Shown piece by piece: positions 42,017-60,157 of a DNA stretch of 64,000 nucleotides (the stretch's first letter is position 1; each line of letters starts with the position of its first letter). The notes under the pieces were generated by a model. It did no database searches. It saw only the letters and a list, made by a program, of their open reading frames with translations, and was not told the DNA's origin. Made by a program: the position numbers and the translations under genes. The stretch comes from Oxalobacteraceae bacterium CAVE-383 (GTDB taxonomy: Bacteria; Pseudomonadota; Gammaproteobacteria; Burkholderiales; Burkholderiaceae_D), in the NCBI GenBank assembly GCA_004134995.1, contig REGP01000002.1, positions 186,001 through 250,000 on the forward strand. Direction: 5' to 3'.

Positions 42017-42102
42017 GGAGAGGTGGCCGAGTGGTTAATGGCAGCAGACTGTAAATCTGCCCTCTTGCGAGTACGCTGGTTCGAATCCAGCCCTCTCCAC
42101 CA
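42017..42102 (+). tRNA. tRNA-Tyr (GTA)
   Basis: 86-nt class II tRNA with long variable arm. Acceptor GGAGAGG pairs with CCTCTCC, discriminator A and encoded CCA at 42100-42102. The anticodon loop CTGTAAA gives anticodon GTA. The T arm has GGTTCGAATCC. It is first in a Tyr-Gly-Thr-tuf unit like the E. coli tufB operon. Confidence 0.97.
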
Positions 42103-42301
42103 GAGAATTAAAAGTAATACCGATGCAAAAGCAGGAAGTTGGCCGGAATTGACGATCGAATGGCGGTTCCAGGCTTGCATTGCGTTGGATGGTTCTTGGC
42201 AGTTGGCAGCAAGTGTCACCGGTTTGGTAGCAAGTTGACTCGGATCTTGGGGTCAGGTTGTGGTAGCAGGTGTTGTGTGATTGTGGTTTTGAATCGGTCT
42301 C

Positions 42302-42375
42302 GCGGGTGTAGCTCAATGGTAGAGCTGAAGCCTTCCAAGCTTATGACGAGGGTTCGATTCCCTTCACCCGCTCCA
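42302..42375 (+). tRNA. tRNA-Gly (TCC)
   Basis: 74 nt. Acceptor GCGGGTG pairs with CACCCGC, then T and CCA at 42373-42375. Anticodon loop CTTCCAA gives TCC. T loop GTTCGATTC. It lies 199 bp after tRNA-Tyr; that spacer has no recognisable gene. Confidence 0.97.
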
Positions 42376-42420
42376 GTTTTCGGTTTGCATCGTTCGGCTG
42401 TTGGTGCAAATTAGTCAGTC

Positions 42421-42495
<75 letters not shown>

Positions 42496-42580
42496 AATGC
42501 AGTTGTGCGGTATTTGTCGCAATCAGGTTAGGTCGGGCGTTTTGCCTGAGCATTCTCATCAAAATCGTTAGGAGTCCAAA

Positions 42581-43771
42581 ATGGCAAAAGGCAAGTTTGA
42601 ACGGACCAAGCCCCACGTGAACGTGGGCACAATCGGTCACGTCGATCATGGTAAAACCACGCTGACAGCGGCGATTGCGACGGTATTGTCGAAGAAGTTT
42701 GGCGGAGAAGCCAAGGCCTACGATCAGATTGATGCGGCGCCGGAAGAAAAAGCGCGCGGCATTACGATCAACACAGCGCACGTTGAATATGAAACAGCAA
42801 ACCGCCACTATGCGCACGTTGACTGCCCAGGCCACGCCGACTATGTGAAGAACATGATTACAGGTGCAGCGCAGATGGACGGCGCGATCCTGGTGTGTTC
42901 GGCAGCCGACGGCCCGATGCCACAGACCCGCGAGCACATCCTGCTGTCGCGCCAGGTCGGCGTGCCGTACATCATCGTGTTCCTGAACAAGGCAGACATG
43001 GTCGATGACGAAGAGCTGCTGGAACTGGTTGAAATGGAAGTGCGCGAGCTGCTGTCGAAGTACGAATTCCCGGGCGACGACCTGCCGATCATCAAGGGTT
43101 CGGCGAAACTGGCGCTGGAAGGCGACACCGGTCCGTTGGGCGAGCAGGCGATCATGGCGCTGGCCGAAGCACTGGACACCTATATTCCGACACCGGAACG
43201 CGCAGTGGACGGTTCGTTCCTGCTGCCGGTGGAAGACGTGTTCTCGATCTCTGGCCGCGGTACGGTCGTGACCGGCCGTATCGAGCGCGGCATCGTGAAG
43301 GTTGGCGAAGAACTGGAAATCATCGGTATCCGCGACACAGCCAAGACCACCTGCACAGGCGTGGAAATGTTCCGCAAGCTGCTGGATCAAGGTCAAGCGG
43401 GCGACAACGTCGGCGTGCTGCTGCGCGGCACCAAGCGTGAAGACGTGGAGCGCGGCCAAGTGCTGGCCAAGCCGGGTTCGATCAAGCCGCACAAGCATTT
43501 CACAGGCGAGATCTATGTGTTGTCGAAAGACGAAGGCGGCCGTCATACGCCATTCTTCAACAACTATCGTCCGCAGTTCTACTTCCGTACAACGGACGTG
43601 ACCGGTTCGATCGAGTTGCCGAAGGACAAGGAAATGGTCATGCCGGGCGATAACGTGTCGATCACAGTGCAGTTGATCAACCCGATCGCGATGGAAGAAG
43701 GCCTGCGTTTCGCGATTCGCGAAGGCGGCCGTACCGTCGGCGCCGGTGTCGTTGCCAAGATCATGGATTAA
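42581..43771 (+). CDS. tuf: elongation factor Tu, first copy
   Basis: 396 residues. G1 loop [10 protein letters not shown] near 19-28, switch [14 protein letters not shown]3 DCPGHADY, G4 NKADMVD and G5 region GSAKLALEG; domains 2 and 3 are complete to VVAKIMD. It delivers aminoacyl-tRNA to the ribosome. The protein is identical to the second copy at 60158-61348. By eye the genes differ at only eight synonymous sites, all within codons ~36-237, and their similarity ends abruptly at the gene borders. A TAGGAG ribosome site precedes the ATG. This copy belongs to the tRNA-Tyr/Gly/Thr unit. Confidence 0.98.
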   Translation: MAKGKFERTKPHVNVGTIGHVDHGKTTLTAAIATVLSKKFGGEAKAYDQIDAAPEEKARGITINTAHVEYETANRHYAHVDCPGHADYVKNMITGAAQMDGAILVCSAADGPMPQTREHILLSRQVGVPYIIVFLNKADMVDDEELLELVEMEVRELLSKYEFPGDDLPIIKGSAKLALEGDTGPLGEQAIMALAEALDTYIPTPERAVDGSFLLPVEDVFSISGRGTVVTGRIERGIVKVGEELEIIGIRDTAKTTCTGVEMFRKLLDQGQAGDNVGVLLRGTKREDVERGQVLAKPGSIKPHKHFTGEIYVLSKDEGGRHTPFFNNYRPQFYFRTTDVTGSIELPKDKEMVMPGDNVSITVQLINPIAMEEGLRFAIREGGRTVGAGVVAKIMD

Positions 43772-43786
43772 TATGCAGTCGTAGTT

Positions 43787-43831
43787 GCCGCGATACAGGG
43801 GGTTTTTCCTGTATCGCGGCGTTGTTGTTTT
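43787..43831 (+). terminator. terminator or attenuator between tuf and tRNA-Trp
   Basis: A 13-bp perfect stem, GCCGCGATACAGG (43787-43799) and its complement (43808-43820), followed by an interrupted T run (GTTGTTGTTTTG). No clear new promoter lies before tRNA-Trp, so read-through would feed secE-nusG. Confidence 0.65.
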
Positions 43832-43841
43832 GTGTTGCAGT

Positions 43842-43917
43842 AGGGGCGTAGCTCAATTGGCAGAGCGTTGGTCTCCAAAACCAAAGGTTGGCGGTTCGAT
43901 GCCGTCCGCCCCTGCCA
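43842..43917 (+). tRNA. tRNA-Trp (CCA)
   Basis: 76 nt. Acceptor AGGGGCG pairs with CGCCCCT, discriminator G and encoded CCA. Anticodon loop CTCCAAA gives CCA. T arm GCGGTTCGATGCCG. Located 33 bp before secE, the usual position in many beta- and gammaproteobacteria. Confidence 0.97.
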
Positions 43918-43950
43918 CCGTTTATAGGTGTAGGGCACCGAAAGAAAAGA

Positions 43951-44331
43951 ATGTCTAACCACCCTGTACAAACCGTTAATACTTCTGGCGACAAAATCAA
44001 GATTGCATTGGCAATTGTCGCGCTGGTAGCCGGTATCGCCGGTTTTTATGTATTGGCGGGCCAGTCGACCCCGGTGCGCGCTGCTGCGCTGGTCGTCGGT
44101 TTGCTGGCGGCGCTCTTGCTGGCGTGGACTTCGACGCAAGGACGCGGTTTTATCGGATTTGCAAAAGAATCCGTGCGTGAAACGAAAAAAGTTGTCTGGC
44201 CGACACGTAAAGAAGCGATGCAGATGACTGCAATCGTATTCGCCTTCGTTCTGGTGATGGCGATTTTCTTGTGGGGTGCCGACAAGTTGCTCGAATTTGT
44301 GTTGTACGACTTAATTTTGGGCTGGAAATAA
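43951..44331 (+). CDS. secE: preprotein translocase subunit SecE
   Basis: 126 residues from the ATG at 43951; the in-frame extension to 43888 runs through tRNA-Trp and is not coding. Two N-terminal hydrophobic segments ([20 protein letters not shown] and [16 protein letters not shown]) precede the conserved [20 protein letters not shown] hinge and a last transmembrane helix. This is the long, three-helix SecE. It clamps SecY in the inner-membrane translocon. nusG starts one base after the stop. Confidence 0.93.
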   Translation: MSNHPVQTVNTSGDKIKIALAIVALVAGIAGFYVLAGQSTPVRAAALVVGLLAALLLAWTSTQGRGFIGFAKESVRETKKVVWPTRKEAMQMTAIVFAFVLVMAIFLWGADKLLEFVLYDLILGWK

Positions 44332-44332
44332 C

Positions 44333-44947
44333 ATGAGCGATGCGTCCCGAGACAGTGCGCAAGATGGCGCACCGAACGAAGCGCCAAGCGGCGCCGCGGC
44401 TTCTGCTGCGACGAGCAAAAAGCGCTGGTATGTCGTTCATGCCTATTCGGGCATGGAAAAGAGTGTTCAGCGTGCACTGATGGAGCGCGTCGAGCGCGCC
44501 GGCATGCAAGAACAATTCGGCCAGATCCTGGTGCCGACCGAAGAAGTGGTCGACGTCAAGAATGGCCAAAAATCGGTTACCGAGCGGCGTTTCTTTCCCG
44601 GCTATGTGCTGGTCGAAATGGAAATGACCGACGAAAGCTGGCATCTGGTCAAGAATACCAGCAAGGTCACCGGTTTCATCGGCGGTAAATCTAACCGTCC
44701 TACGCCGATTTCGCCGAAGGAAGTCGACGAAATCATGCGTCAGATGCAGGACGGCATCGAGAAGCCGCGTCCGAAGGTTCTGTACGAAGTGGGCGAATTG
44801 GTCCGCATCAAGGATGGTCCGTTCACCGATTTCAACGGCAACGTGGAAGAAGTCAACTACGAGAAATCCCGCGTGCGCGTCTCGGTCACGATTTTCGGCC
44901 GTGCTACACCGGTTGAACTTGAGTTCGGCCAGGTCGAGAAAGTATAG
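44333..44947 (+). CDS. nusG: transcription elongation/antitermination factor NusG
   Basis: 204 residues. A ~28-residue Ala/Ser-rich N-terminal extension precedes the NGN domain ([20 protein letters not shown]). [15 protein letters not shown] and a C-terminal KOW domain ([20 protein letters not shown]) follow. It binds RNA polymerase, couples transcription to ribosomes and assists Rho. It is co-transcribed with secE. The stop codon touches a long inverted repeat that fills much of the gap to rplK. Confidence 0.95.
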   Translation: MSDASRDSAQDGAPNEAPSGAAASAATSKKRWYVVHAYSGMEKSVQRALMERVERAGMQEQFGQILVPTEEVVDVKNGQKSVTERRFFPGYVLVEMEMTDESWHLVKNTSKVTGFIGGKSNRPTPISPKEVDEIMRQMQDGIEKPRPKVLYEVGELVRIKDGPFTDFNGNVEEVNYEKSRVRVSVTIFGRATPVELEFGQVEKV

Positions 44948-45047
44948 AAGTTGTTGCAAAATGAAGCTGGCTAGGCGCGCCGACGCAGACAGTACGGATG
45001 TACGGCAAGGAGAAGCAACAACGCCAGATTCGTTTTGCAACAGATTC
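44947..45047. repeat. long imperfect inverted repeat between nusG and rplK
   Basis: 25-bp arms at 44947-44971 and 45023-45047 match at 21 positions; the core TGTTGCAAAA / TTTTGCAACA is perfect. The 51-base loop contains a GTAC-GGAT-GTAC mini-hairpin. GCAACAAC at 45015-45022 can pair with GTTGTTGC of the left arm as an alternative. It could be a dispersed palindromic element or an rRNA-protein leader structure; I cannot tell which. Confidence 0.65.
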
Positions 45048-45192
45048 TAAAGCGCGAGGCTGGAGCGCGATCTGGAGAATTCTGGATCGAATACAGTGCA
45101 ATGGCAGTTGATCGCAAAGCAGCAAAGAGGAGCCCCAGTCGTTCGCCGCAATGCGGATAAAAAGGCGCTAACACTCAATCAAAGGAGCCATC

Positions 45193-45624
45193 ATGGCAAA
45201 AAAAATCATCGGTTTTATCAAGCTGCAAGTGCCGGCTGGTAAAGCAAATCCGTCCCCTCCGATTGGCCCGGCATTGGGTCAACGCGGTCTGAACATCATG
45301 GAATTCTGCAAAGCGTTCAACGCGCAGACCCAGGGTGTCGAGCCAGGCATGCCGATTCCGGTCGTCATCACAGCGTTCGCCGACAAGTCCTTCACTTTCG
45401 TGATGAAGACGCCGCCGGCAACCTACCTGATCAAGAAAGCCGCCGGCATTCAAAAGGGTTCGCCGAAGCCGCATACCGACAAGGTCGGCAAGCTGACGCG
45501 CGCTCAGGCTGAAGAAATCGCAACAACCAAGAAGGCCGATCTTACGGCCGCTGACATGGAAGCTGCCGTGCGTACCATCGCCGGTTCAGCCCGTTCCATG
45601 GGTATCACGGTGGAGGGTCTGTAA
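45193..45624 (+). CDS. rplK: 50S ribosomal protein L11
   Basis: 143 residues, the normal length. [20 protein letters not shown] opens the N-terminal domain and [19 protein letters not shown] is the conserved L11 block; the C-terminal rRNA-binding domain ends [11 protein letters not shown]. It forms the GTPase-associated centre with L10/L12. AAAGGAGCC precedes the ATG. The stop overlaps the rplA start (TAATG), so L11 and L1 are coupled, and L1 is the classic translational repressor of this pair. Confidence 0.98.
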   Translation: MAKKIIGFIKLQVPAGKANPSPPIGPALGQRGLNIMEFCKAFNAQTQGVEPGMPIPVVITAFADKSFTFVMKTPPATYLIKKAAGIQKGSPKPHTDKVGKLTRAQAEEIATTKKADLTAADMEAAVRTIAGSARSMGITVEGL

Positions 45625-46319
45625 TGGCTAAGTTATCCAAGCGCGTAAAAGCATTCAAGGCAAAAGTCGATCGCACCAAGGCTTATCCATTCGATAACGC
45701 CGTTTCGCTGATCAAGGAAGTGGCCACTGCAAAATTCAATGAGTCGATCGACGTGTCGGTTCAATTGGGCGTCGACGCGAAGAAGTCCGACCAGGTCGTG
45801 CGCGGTTCCGTCGTGCTGCCGGCAGGTACGGGCAAGGAAGTGCGCGTTGCCGTGTTTGCTTCGGGCGAAAAAGCCGAACAAGCCAAGGCAGCGGGCGCCG
45901 ACATCGTCGGCATGGAAGATCTGGCCGAGCGCATCAAGGCCGGCGACATGCCTTTCGACATCGTCATCGCTTCGCCTGACACCATGCGTATCGTCGGTAC
46001 CCTGGGCCAGATCCTTGGTCCACGCGGCCTGATGCCTAACCCGAAGGTCGGCACCGTGACACCTGACGTCGCCACCGCGGTCAAGAACGCCAAGGCCGGT
46101 CAAGTGCAATATCGTACCGACAAGGCAGGCATCATCCACGCCACGATCGGCCGCAAGTCGTTCAGCGACGCAGAACTGAAGTCGAATCTGCTTGCGTTGA
46201 TCGATGCGCTGAACAAGGCAAAGCCTGCGACCAGCAAGGGCGTGTATCTGCGCAAGGTTTCGCTGTCGTCCACAATGGGCGCCGGCGTACGCGTGGATCA
46301 GACCACTCTGAGCGCTTAA
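45624..46319 (+). CDS. rplA: 50S ribosomal protein L1
   Basis: 231 residues. [20 protein letters not shown] opens it, [20 protein letters not shown] follows, and the signature block is [19 protein letters not shown] near 129-147. It binds 23S rRNA at the L1 stalk and in many bacteria represses its own operon by binding the rplK leader. It overlaps rplK by one base. A 331-bp leader separates it from rplJ. Confidence 0.98.
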   Translation: MAKLSKRVKAFKAKVDRTKAYPFDNAVSLIKEVATAKFNESIDVSVQLGVDAKKSDQVVRGSVVLPAGTGKEVRVAVFASGEKAEQAKAAGADIVGMEDLAERIKAGDMPFDIVIASPDTMRIVGTLGQILGPRGLMPNPKVGTVTPDVATAVKNAKAGQVQYRTDKAGIIHATIGRKSFSDAELKSNLLALIDALNKAKPATSKGVYLRKVSLSSTMGAGVRVDQTTLSA

Positions 46320-46650
46320 GAAATCGTATTCGTCCCCGCGCCGGCAATGCTGCACGCCGCGCGGGGCAAATCTTTGGGCCGGAGCGTTTGTCGCAAGACG
46401 GGCGTTTCGGACAATCAAAGACCGTTGGGCGGCGTGTACCGGTCGGTGCACAAAGGTAAATGTCGGAACAGCAATTTTCCGATGCCCAACGCAGATGGTG
46501 AACCCGAACAAGTTTTGTAGTCTCAAGCTGCGTCTTAATCATGCGTTGGCAAGGAACTCCTAAACTTCGGACGCCGTGTTCGAACCGATGCAAGGTAAGT
46601 AGCCCATTGAGGGTTATGTCGTCACCGCGCATCATTTTTGGAGGTTGATC
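46320..46650 (+). promoter_or_regulatory. rplJ leader region (probable L10-type autoregulatory RNA)
   Basis: 331 bp without a gene between rplA and rplJ. A strong hairpin CCCCGCG (46334-46340) with CGCGGGG (46360-46366) lies soon after rplA, though it lacks a T run. The rest has several short complementary blocks (TTGGGCGGCGT with GCCCAACGC; CGGAACAG with a TTTTCCG segment). Long rplJ leaders in E. coli and many bacteria bind the L10-L12 complex and repress translation; that role is assumed here from position. GGAGG at 46640-46644 is the rplJ ribosome site. Confidence 0.5.
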
Positions 46651-47193
46651 TTGAGTCTCAATCTGAATGACAAAAAGGCCGTAGTCGCCGAAGTCTCTGC
46701 AAAAGTAGCAAATGCGCAGACCATCGTCGTGGCCGAATATCGTGGCATCCAGGTTGGTCAATTGACACAACTGCGCGCAAAAGCGCGGGACCAAGGCGTC
46801 TATCTGCGCGTGTTGAAAAACACGCTGGCTCGTCGCGCTGTCGAAGGTACCGCGTTTGCCGACCTCTCTTCTGAAATGACCGGTCCGCTGATCTATTCGA
46901 TCTCGGACGATGCCGTTGCCGCTGCCAAAGTCATGAGCGACTTTGCCAAAACCAACGAAAAACTGGTCATCAAGGCAGGTAACTACGCAGGAAAGTCGCT
47001 CGATAAAGCGGCTGTTACTGCGTTGGCAAATATCCCGTCTCGCGAAGTCCTGCTGGCCCAAGTACTGGGCATGATGCTGGCTCCCGTTTCTGGCTTTACG
47101 CGTGGATTGGCTGCTCTTGCCGCTAAAAAAGCTGAAGGCGAAACGCCTGCAGCGGCGGCACCTGCCAGCGCCGAAGCACCGGCAGACGCTTAA
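46651..47193 (+). CDS. rplJ: 50S ribosomal protein L10 (TTG start)
   Basis: 180 residues from the TTG at 46651, giving [20 protein letters not shown] as in relatives, with GGAGG six bases upstream. The other in-frame TTG at 46645 touches the ribosome site and is unlikely. [20 protein letters not shown] is the conserved L10 block; the C-terminal helix that binds L12 dimers ends in an Ala/Pro/Glu-rich tail. L10 anchors the L12 stalk and probably represses its own mRNA through the long leader. The rare start codon may help keep L10 below L12 levels. Confidence 0.95.
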   Translation: MSLNLNDKKAVVAEVSAKVANAQTIVVAEYRGIQVGQLTQLRAKARDQGVYLRVLKNTLARRAVEGTAFADLSSEMTGPLIYSISDDAVAAAKVMSDFAKTNEKLVIKAGNYAGKSLDKAAVTALANIPSREVLLAQVLGMMLAPVSGFTRGLAALAAKKAEGETPAAAAPASAEAPADA

Positions 47194-47292
47194 TGCGGCG
47201 CCGCACTCGTTGCGGCCTTCGTCAAGTTCTGCAGGGCGCTTCGCGTCATTCACCAATCAGATGCAATTTTGAAAAATATTTAGGAGTTTTAA

Positions 47293-47670
47293 ATGGCAAT
47301 TAGCAAAGACGACATCCTGGAAGCCGTAGGCAACCTGACTGTCCTGGAACTGAATGACCTGGTCAAGGCATTCGAAGAGAAATTCGGCGTTTCGGCTGCT
47401 GCAATGGCTGCACCTGCAGCCGGCGGCGGCGGCGCTGGCGCTGCTGCTGCTGAAGAGCAAACCGAATTCACAGTCACTCTGACTGACTTCGGCGCAAACA
47501 AGGTTGGCGTTATTAAGGCTGTCCGCGAAATCACTGGTCTGGGCTTGAAAGAAGCGAAAGACCTGGTTGACGGCGCACCGAAGCCGGTCAAGGAAGCAGT
47601 TCCTAAGGCTGATGCTGAAGCAGCCAAGAAGAAGTTGGAAGAAGCTGGCGCGAAAGCGGAAATCAAGTAA
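47293..47670 (+). CDS. rplL: 50S ribosomal protein L7/L12
   Basis: 125 residues. The N-terminal dimerisation helices ([20 protein letters not shown]) are followed by an Ala/Gly-rich hinge and the globular domain with [20 protein letters not shown]. It recruits translation factors to the ribosome in several copies. TAGGAG precedes the ATG. The 281-bp gap to rpoB holds a large hairpin. Confidence 0.97.
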   Translation: MAISKDDILEAVGNLTVLELNDLVKAFEEKFGVSAAAMAAPAAGGGGAGAAAAEEQTEFTVTLTDFGANKVGVIKAVREITGLGLKEAKDLVDGAPKPVKEAVPKADAEAAKKKLEEAGAKAEIK

Positions 47671-47703
47671 TTTTTTTCCGTTGCCTGGGCGAGTCAAGCC
47701 GCC

Positions 47704-47770
47704 GGAGTCAAAGTGCAGAATCCTCGCAAGAGGATTCGGCTTTGGCTCCTTTGTCGTTTTATTTTTTTGA
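47704..47770 (+). terminator. attenuator-like hairpin between rplL and rpoB
   Basis: A long interrupted stem: GGAG, CAAAG and GAATCCTC on the left (47704-47725), a GCAA loop, and GAGGATTC, CTTTG and CTCC on the right (47730-47749). A T-rich stretch extends to about 47769. E. coli has a partial terminator and RNase III site in the same place, which lowers rpoBC output relative to ribosomal proteins. Confidence 0.7.
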
Positions 47771-47951
47771 TGCAGTTGTCGCGAAGAATAGTGTCATTAA
47801 TTTCATTCCTCGCTTCAATTCGACGAGATGTCATAGTCAAGTCTGAAGAAGGGCTGAGACTTGAGGGTGCGTAGCAGGAATTATTATGGAATCCAATAAT
47901 AATTCGCGCGTCCTGAATTCTCTATCCTTCCTGTCACTTCACGGAGTGTCC

Positions 47952-52058
<4,107 letters not shown>

Positions 52059-52167
52059 GTCATTCAAGTAGCAATATGAGGCCGGATGCGTCGCAAACAC
52101 TGCGGCGCATTCCTGCCTTGTGGCAAGAGTCATCAGAAAATTTTTTTCACGCCAACTGGAGTGATAC

Positions 52168-56418
<4,251 letters not shown>

Positions 56419-56438
56419 GCGGCTTGAAGTAAACCAGG

Positions 56439-56472
56439 CGGCGCCGGAGCGGATCCCGGCGCCGTTTTATTT
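56439..56472 (+). terminator. intrinsic terminator after rpoC
   Basis: A 9-bp GC-rich perfect stem (CGGCGCCGG and complement, loop AGCGGATC) followed by TTTTATTT, 20 bp downstream of the rpoC stop. Confidence 0.85.
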
Positions 56473-56521
56473 GCGAAATGCCCCCGGTTGTCTCATTTAG
56501 ACGGCGTCTCGAAATCATCCG

Positions 56522-56550
56522 TTGACTGTACTGGATTCGCCCTATATACT
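56522..56550 (+). promoter_or_regulatory. sigma-70 promoter of the str operon
   Basis: TTGACT (56522-56527), a 17-bp spacer and TATACT (56545-56550), followed by a ~225-base leader to rpsL. The 362-bp rpoC-rpsL gap holds only the terminator, this promoter and a pyrimidine-rich leader; I see no gene in it. Confidence 0.75.
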
Positions 56551-56780
56551 CGCGAGTTCTCGAATTTAAGCTATTCCCGGCTTAAAGCGTTCTTTGGTCT
56601 GCTGCTTTGTTGTCGCCCACCGGCAACACCCTTCCCAATAAATGCGTGTTCGAACTGTTTGAGTTGTTCTGTATTCGCGCCTGTTTCCAGGGCGCAAGTT
56701 TTCTGTTTTTCCGTGTTAGTCCCGGGCAACCGTTTCCGGGGTAATTATTATCAATGTTGTACTTTGTTGGATATAAAACG

Positions 56781-57164
56781 ATGCCAACCATCAATCAATT
56801 GATTCGTCAGCCGCGTGTTTCCGCACGCGTCAAGAGCAAATCGCCAGCGCTGGAAAACAGCCCGCAAAAACGCGGCGTCTGTACGCGCGTTTATACAACG
56901 ACCCCGAAAAAGCCGAACTCGGCGCTTCGCAAGGTCGCCAAAGTGCGCCTGACCAACGGTTTCGAAGTCATTTCGTACATCGGCGGTGAAGGCCATAACC
57001 TGCAAGAACATAGCGTCGTGCTGTTGCGCGGCGGCCGTGTGAAGGATTTGCCGGGTGTGCGTTACCACATGGTGCGCGGCGCATTGGATACCCAGGGCGT
57101 CAAGGATCGTAAGCAAGCGCGTTCGAAGTACGGCGCGAAGCGTGCGAAGGCCGCCAAGAAGTAA
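56781..57164 (+). CDS. rpsL: 30S ribosomal protein S12
   Basis: 127 residues from the ATG at 56781 ([12 protein letters not shown]); nine in-frame residues upstream do not belong to the family. The decoding-centre loops [18 protein letters not shown] and [16 protein letters not shown] are wild type at the usual streptomycin-resistance lysines. First gene of the str operon (rpsL-rpsG-fusA), preceded by a ~225-base leader. Confidence 0.98.
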   Translation: MPTINQLIRQPRVSARVKSKSPALENSPQKRGVCTRVYTTTPKKPNSALRKVAKVRLTNGFEVISYIGGEGHNLQEHSVVLLRGGRVKDLPGVRYHMVRGALDTQGVKDRKQARSKYGAKRAKAAKK

Positions 57165-57328
57165 TTTGTCGTATTGTTTTTATCTGCAGGGCGCCGGCAG
57201 CAATGGCGTTGTGGGATAAACAGGTGTCGGTCTCGACTAGACCGAGTAAGTGGATGGCTATGATGGCTCTCCGCGAGCGCAGCCCGAAATAACGGGGCGC
57301 TCAACTGAAGAAATGAAAAGGAATCGAA

Positions 57329-57799
57329 ATGCCACGTCGTCGCGAAGTTCCCAAACGGGATATTCTGCCGGATCCAAAATTCGGCAATGTGGATGTAGCC
57401 AAGTTTGTTAACGTGTTGATGCTGTCGGGCAAGAAATCTGTTGCCGAAAATATCATCTACGGTGCATTCGAGCACATTCAAAGCAAATCGGGCAAGGACC
57501 CGCTGGAAGTGTTTGCAGCCGCTATCGGCAATTGCAAGCCGCTGGTCGAAGTCAAGTCCCGCCGCGTTGGCGGCGCCAACTACCAGGTGCCTGTCGAAGT
57601 GCGTCCAGTACGCCGTATGGCGTTGTCGATGCGCTGGTTGCGTGAAGCAGCCAACAAGCGCAGCGAAAAATCGATGCCGCAGCGTCTGGGCGGTGAATTG
57701 ATGGAAGCAGCCGAAGGCCGTGGCGGCGCGATGAAGAAGCGCGATGAAGTTCACCGCATGGCTGAAGCGAACAAGGCGTTCTCGCACTTCCGCTTCTAA
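57329..57799 (+). CDS. rpsG: 30S ribosomal protein S7
   Basis: 156 residues. [20 protein letters not shown] opens it, [20 protein letters not shown] and [20 protein letters not shown] follow, and it ends [10 protein letters not shown]7 nucleates the 30S head and in E. coli represses this operon by binding the rpsL-rpsG gap. The 164-bp gap here is long enough for such a site, but no specific structure was recognised. AAAAGGAATCGAA precedes the ATG. Confidence 0.98.
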   Translation: MPRRREVPKRDILPDPKFGNVDVAKFVNVLMLSGKKSVAENIIYGAFEHIQSKSGKDPLEVFAAAIGNCKPLVEVKSRRVGGANYQVPVEVRPVRRMALSMRWLREAANKRSEKSMPQRLGGELMEAAEGRGGAMKKRDEVHRMAEANKAFSHFRF

Positions 57800-57875
57800 T
57801 ACCGTTTTGAATCAAGTATCCAGCACAATTTAAAGGCACCTTCAACCCGAAGGTTGTATCTGAAATTTGTTCGAG

Positions 57876-57908
57876 CCGAGCGTCTATCTTGATAAAAGAA
57901 GCGCTCGG
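57876..57908 (+). promoter_or_regulatory. hairpin in the rpsG-fusA gap
   Basis: CCGAGCG (57876-57882) and CGCTCGG (57902-57908) form a 7-bp stem with a 19-base A-rich loop, followed by TTTCG. It is 30 bp before fusA and could be a weak attenuator or a processing site; the function is unknown. Confidence 0.4.
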
Positions 57909-57937
57909 TTTCGTGCATTAAAGACTTAGGATTAATT

Positions 57938-60043
57938 ATGGCCCGCAAGACCCCCATTGAGCGCTACCGCAATATCGGTATCTCCGCCCATATCGATGCA
58001 GGTAAGACCACGACGACCGAGCGCGTCCTGTTCTACACCGGCGTGAACCACAAAATCGGCGAAGTGCATGACGGCGCGGCCACCATGGACTGGATGGAGC
58101 AAGAGCAAGAGCGCGGCATCACCATCACTTCCGCGGCGACAACCTGTTTCTGGAAGGGCATGGCGAACAATTTCCCGGCTCACCACATCAACATCATCGA
58201 CACCCCGGGCCACGTTGACTTCACGATTGAAGTCGAGCGTTCGATGCGCGTGCTGGACGGCGCGTGCATGGTTTACTGCGCAGTCGGCGGCGTGCAGCCG
58301 CAATCGGAAACCGTTTGGCGTCAAGCGAACAAGTACAAGGTTCCACGTCTGGCATTCGTCAACAAGATGGACCGTACCGGCGCGAACTTCTTCAAGGTCT
58401 ACGACCAGATGCGCGCGCGCCTGAAGGCCAACCCGATCCCGATGCAAGTGCCGATCGGCGCCGAAGACAACTTCGAAGGCGTGATCGATCTGGTCAAGAT
58501 GCAGGCTATCTACTGGGACGACGCCAGCCAGGGCATGAAGTTCGACTACCGCGACATTCCTGCGCATTTGGCGGAAGAATCGAAAAAGTGGCGTGAAAAC
58601 ATGATGGAAGCCGCTGCAGAAGCTTCCGAAGACCTGATGAACAAGTACCTGGAAGAAGGCGACCTGACCGAAGCCGAGATCAAGGCTGCGATTCGTCAAC
58701 GCACCATCGCCGGCGAAATCGTCCCGATGATGTGCGGCACCGCGTTCAAGAACAAGGGCGTGCAGGCAATGCTGGACGGCGTGATCGAATATCTGCCGTC
58801 GCCGATCGACATTCCGCCTGTTCCGGGCCTGAACGAAGACGACGAGCCGGTCGTGCGCAAAGCGGAAGACACCGAGAAGTTTTCGGCGCTGGCGTTCAAG
58901 ATCGCAACCGACCCGTTCGTCGGTCAGCTGTGCTTTATCCGTTGCTATTCGGGCACTCTGAATTCGGGCGACACCGTGTTCAACTCGGTGAAGTCGAAGA
59001 AAGAGCGTATCGGCCGTATCGTTCAGATGCACGCCAACCAGCGCGAAGAAATCAAGGAAATGCTGGCGGGCGATATCGCTGCCGTGGTCGGTCTGAAAGA
59101 CACCACGACCGGCGACACCCTGTGCGACGACAAGGCCGTGGTTGTGCTGGAACGCATGATCTTCCCTGAGCCGGTGATTTCGCAGGCTGTCGAGCCAAAG
59201 ACCAAGGTCGACCAGGAAAAGATGGGCCTGGCGTTGAACCGCCTGGCTGCGGAAGATCCTTCGTTCCGCGTGCGTACCGATGAAGAATCTGGTCAAACGA
59301 TTATCGCCGGCATGGGCGAGCTGCATCTGGACATTATCGTCGACCGCATGAAGCGCGAATTCGGCGTCGAAGCCACCGTCGGCAAGCCGCAGGTTGCCTA
59401 CCGCGAAACCATCCGCAAGACTTGCGAAGAAATCGAAGGCAAGTTCGTCAAGCAATCCGGTGGCCGCGGCCAGTACGGCCACGTGGTTCTGAAGATCGAG
59501 CCGCAAGAGCCGGGCAAGGGCTTTGAATTCGTCGACGCGATCAAGGGCGGCACCGTGCCTCGCGAATACATCCCTGCAGTTGAAAAGGGTGTGCGCGAAA
59601 CACTGACAACCGGCGTGTTGGCCGGCTATCCGGTGGTGGACGTCAAGGTCACGCTGTTCTTCGGTTCGTACCACGATGTCGATTCGAACGAAAACGCGTT
59701 CCGCATGGCCGCTTCGATGGCGTTCAAGGACGGCTGCCGCAAGGCCAGCCCGGTCATCCTCGAGCCGATGATGGCCGTGGAAGTCGAAACCCCTGAAGAC
59801 TACGCCGGTACCGTGATGGGCGATCTGTCCTCGCGTCGCGGCATGGTGCAGGGCATGGACGAAATCCAGGGCGGTGGCGGCAAGATCATCAAGGCCGAAG
59901 TGCCATTGTCGGAAATGTTCGGTTATTCCACATCGCTGCGTTCGGCAACCCAGGGCCGTGCGACTTACACGATGGAATTCAAGCACTACTCCGAAGCGCC
60001 GAAGAACGTCATCGACGCCATCGTCAGCACCAAGGCCAAGTAA
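57938..60043 (+). CDS. fusA: elongation factor G
   Basis: 701 residues. G1 loop [20 protein letters not shown] near 12-31, switch region [20 protein letters not shown]3 [12 protein letters not shown]4 [13 protein letters not shown]. Domain IV has [15 protein letters not shown] and the tail [16 protein letters not shown]. It drives ribosomal translocation and, with RRF, recycling. The length fits standard bacterial EF-G. TAGGATTAATT precedes the ATG. A terminator separates it from the second tuf gene, unlike the uninterrupted E. coli str operon. Confidence 0.98.
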   Translation: MARKTPIERYRNIGISAHIDAGKTTTTERVLFYTGVNHKIGEVHDGAATMDWMEQEQERGITITSAATTCFWKGMANNFPAHHINIIDTPGHVDFTIEVERSMRVLDGACMVYCAVGGVQPQSETVWRQANKYKVPRLAFVNKMDRTGANFFKVYDQMRARLKANPIPMQVPIGAEDNFEGVIDLVKMQAIYWDDASQGMKFDYRDIPAHLAEESKKWRENMMEAAAEASEDLMNKYLEEGDLTEAEIKAAIRQRTIAGEIVPMMCGTAFKNKGVQAMLDGVIEYLPSPIDIPPVPGLNEDDEPVVRKAEDTEKFSALAFKIATDPFVGQLCFIRCYSGTLNSGDTVFNSVKSKKERIGRIVQMHANQREEIKEMLAGDIAAVVGLKDTTTGDTLCDDKAVVVLERMIFPEPVISQAVEPKTKVDQEKMGLALNRLAAEDPSFRVRTDEESGQTIIAGMGELHLDIIVDRMKREFGVEATVGKPQVAYRETIRKTCEEIEGKFVKQSGGRGQYGHVVLKIEPQEPGKGFEFVDAIKGGTVPREYIPAVEKGVRETLTTGVLAGYPVVDVKVTLFFGSYHDVDSNENAFRMAASMAFKDGCRKASPVILEPMMAVEVETPEDYAGTVMGDLSSRRGMVQGMDEIQGGGGKIIKAEVPLSEMFGYSTSLRSATQGRATYTMEFKHYSEAPKNVIDAIVSTKAK

Positions 60044-60049
60044 TTGGCA

Positions 60050-60081
60050 AGCCTGCTCCTTTACGGGAGCGGGCTTTTTTT
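60050..60081 (+). terminator. intrinsic terminator between fusA and tuf
   Basis: AGCCTGCTCC (60050-60059) pairs with GGGAGCGGGCT (60065-60075) using a G-U pair, then seven T. It lies just after the fusA stop, so the second tuf gene must depend on read-through or its own promoter in the AT-rich 60080-60157 stretch. Confidence 0.85.
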
Positions 60082-60157
60082 GTTAATGAATTGCGCAGTA
60101 ATCGTATTTAAAACGAATTTTAAATAATCGCTCTTTTTGAATTGAAGGAAGAACAAA

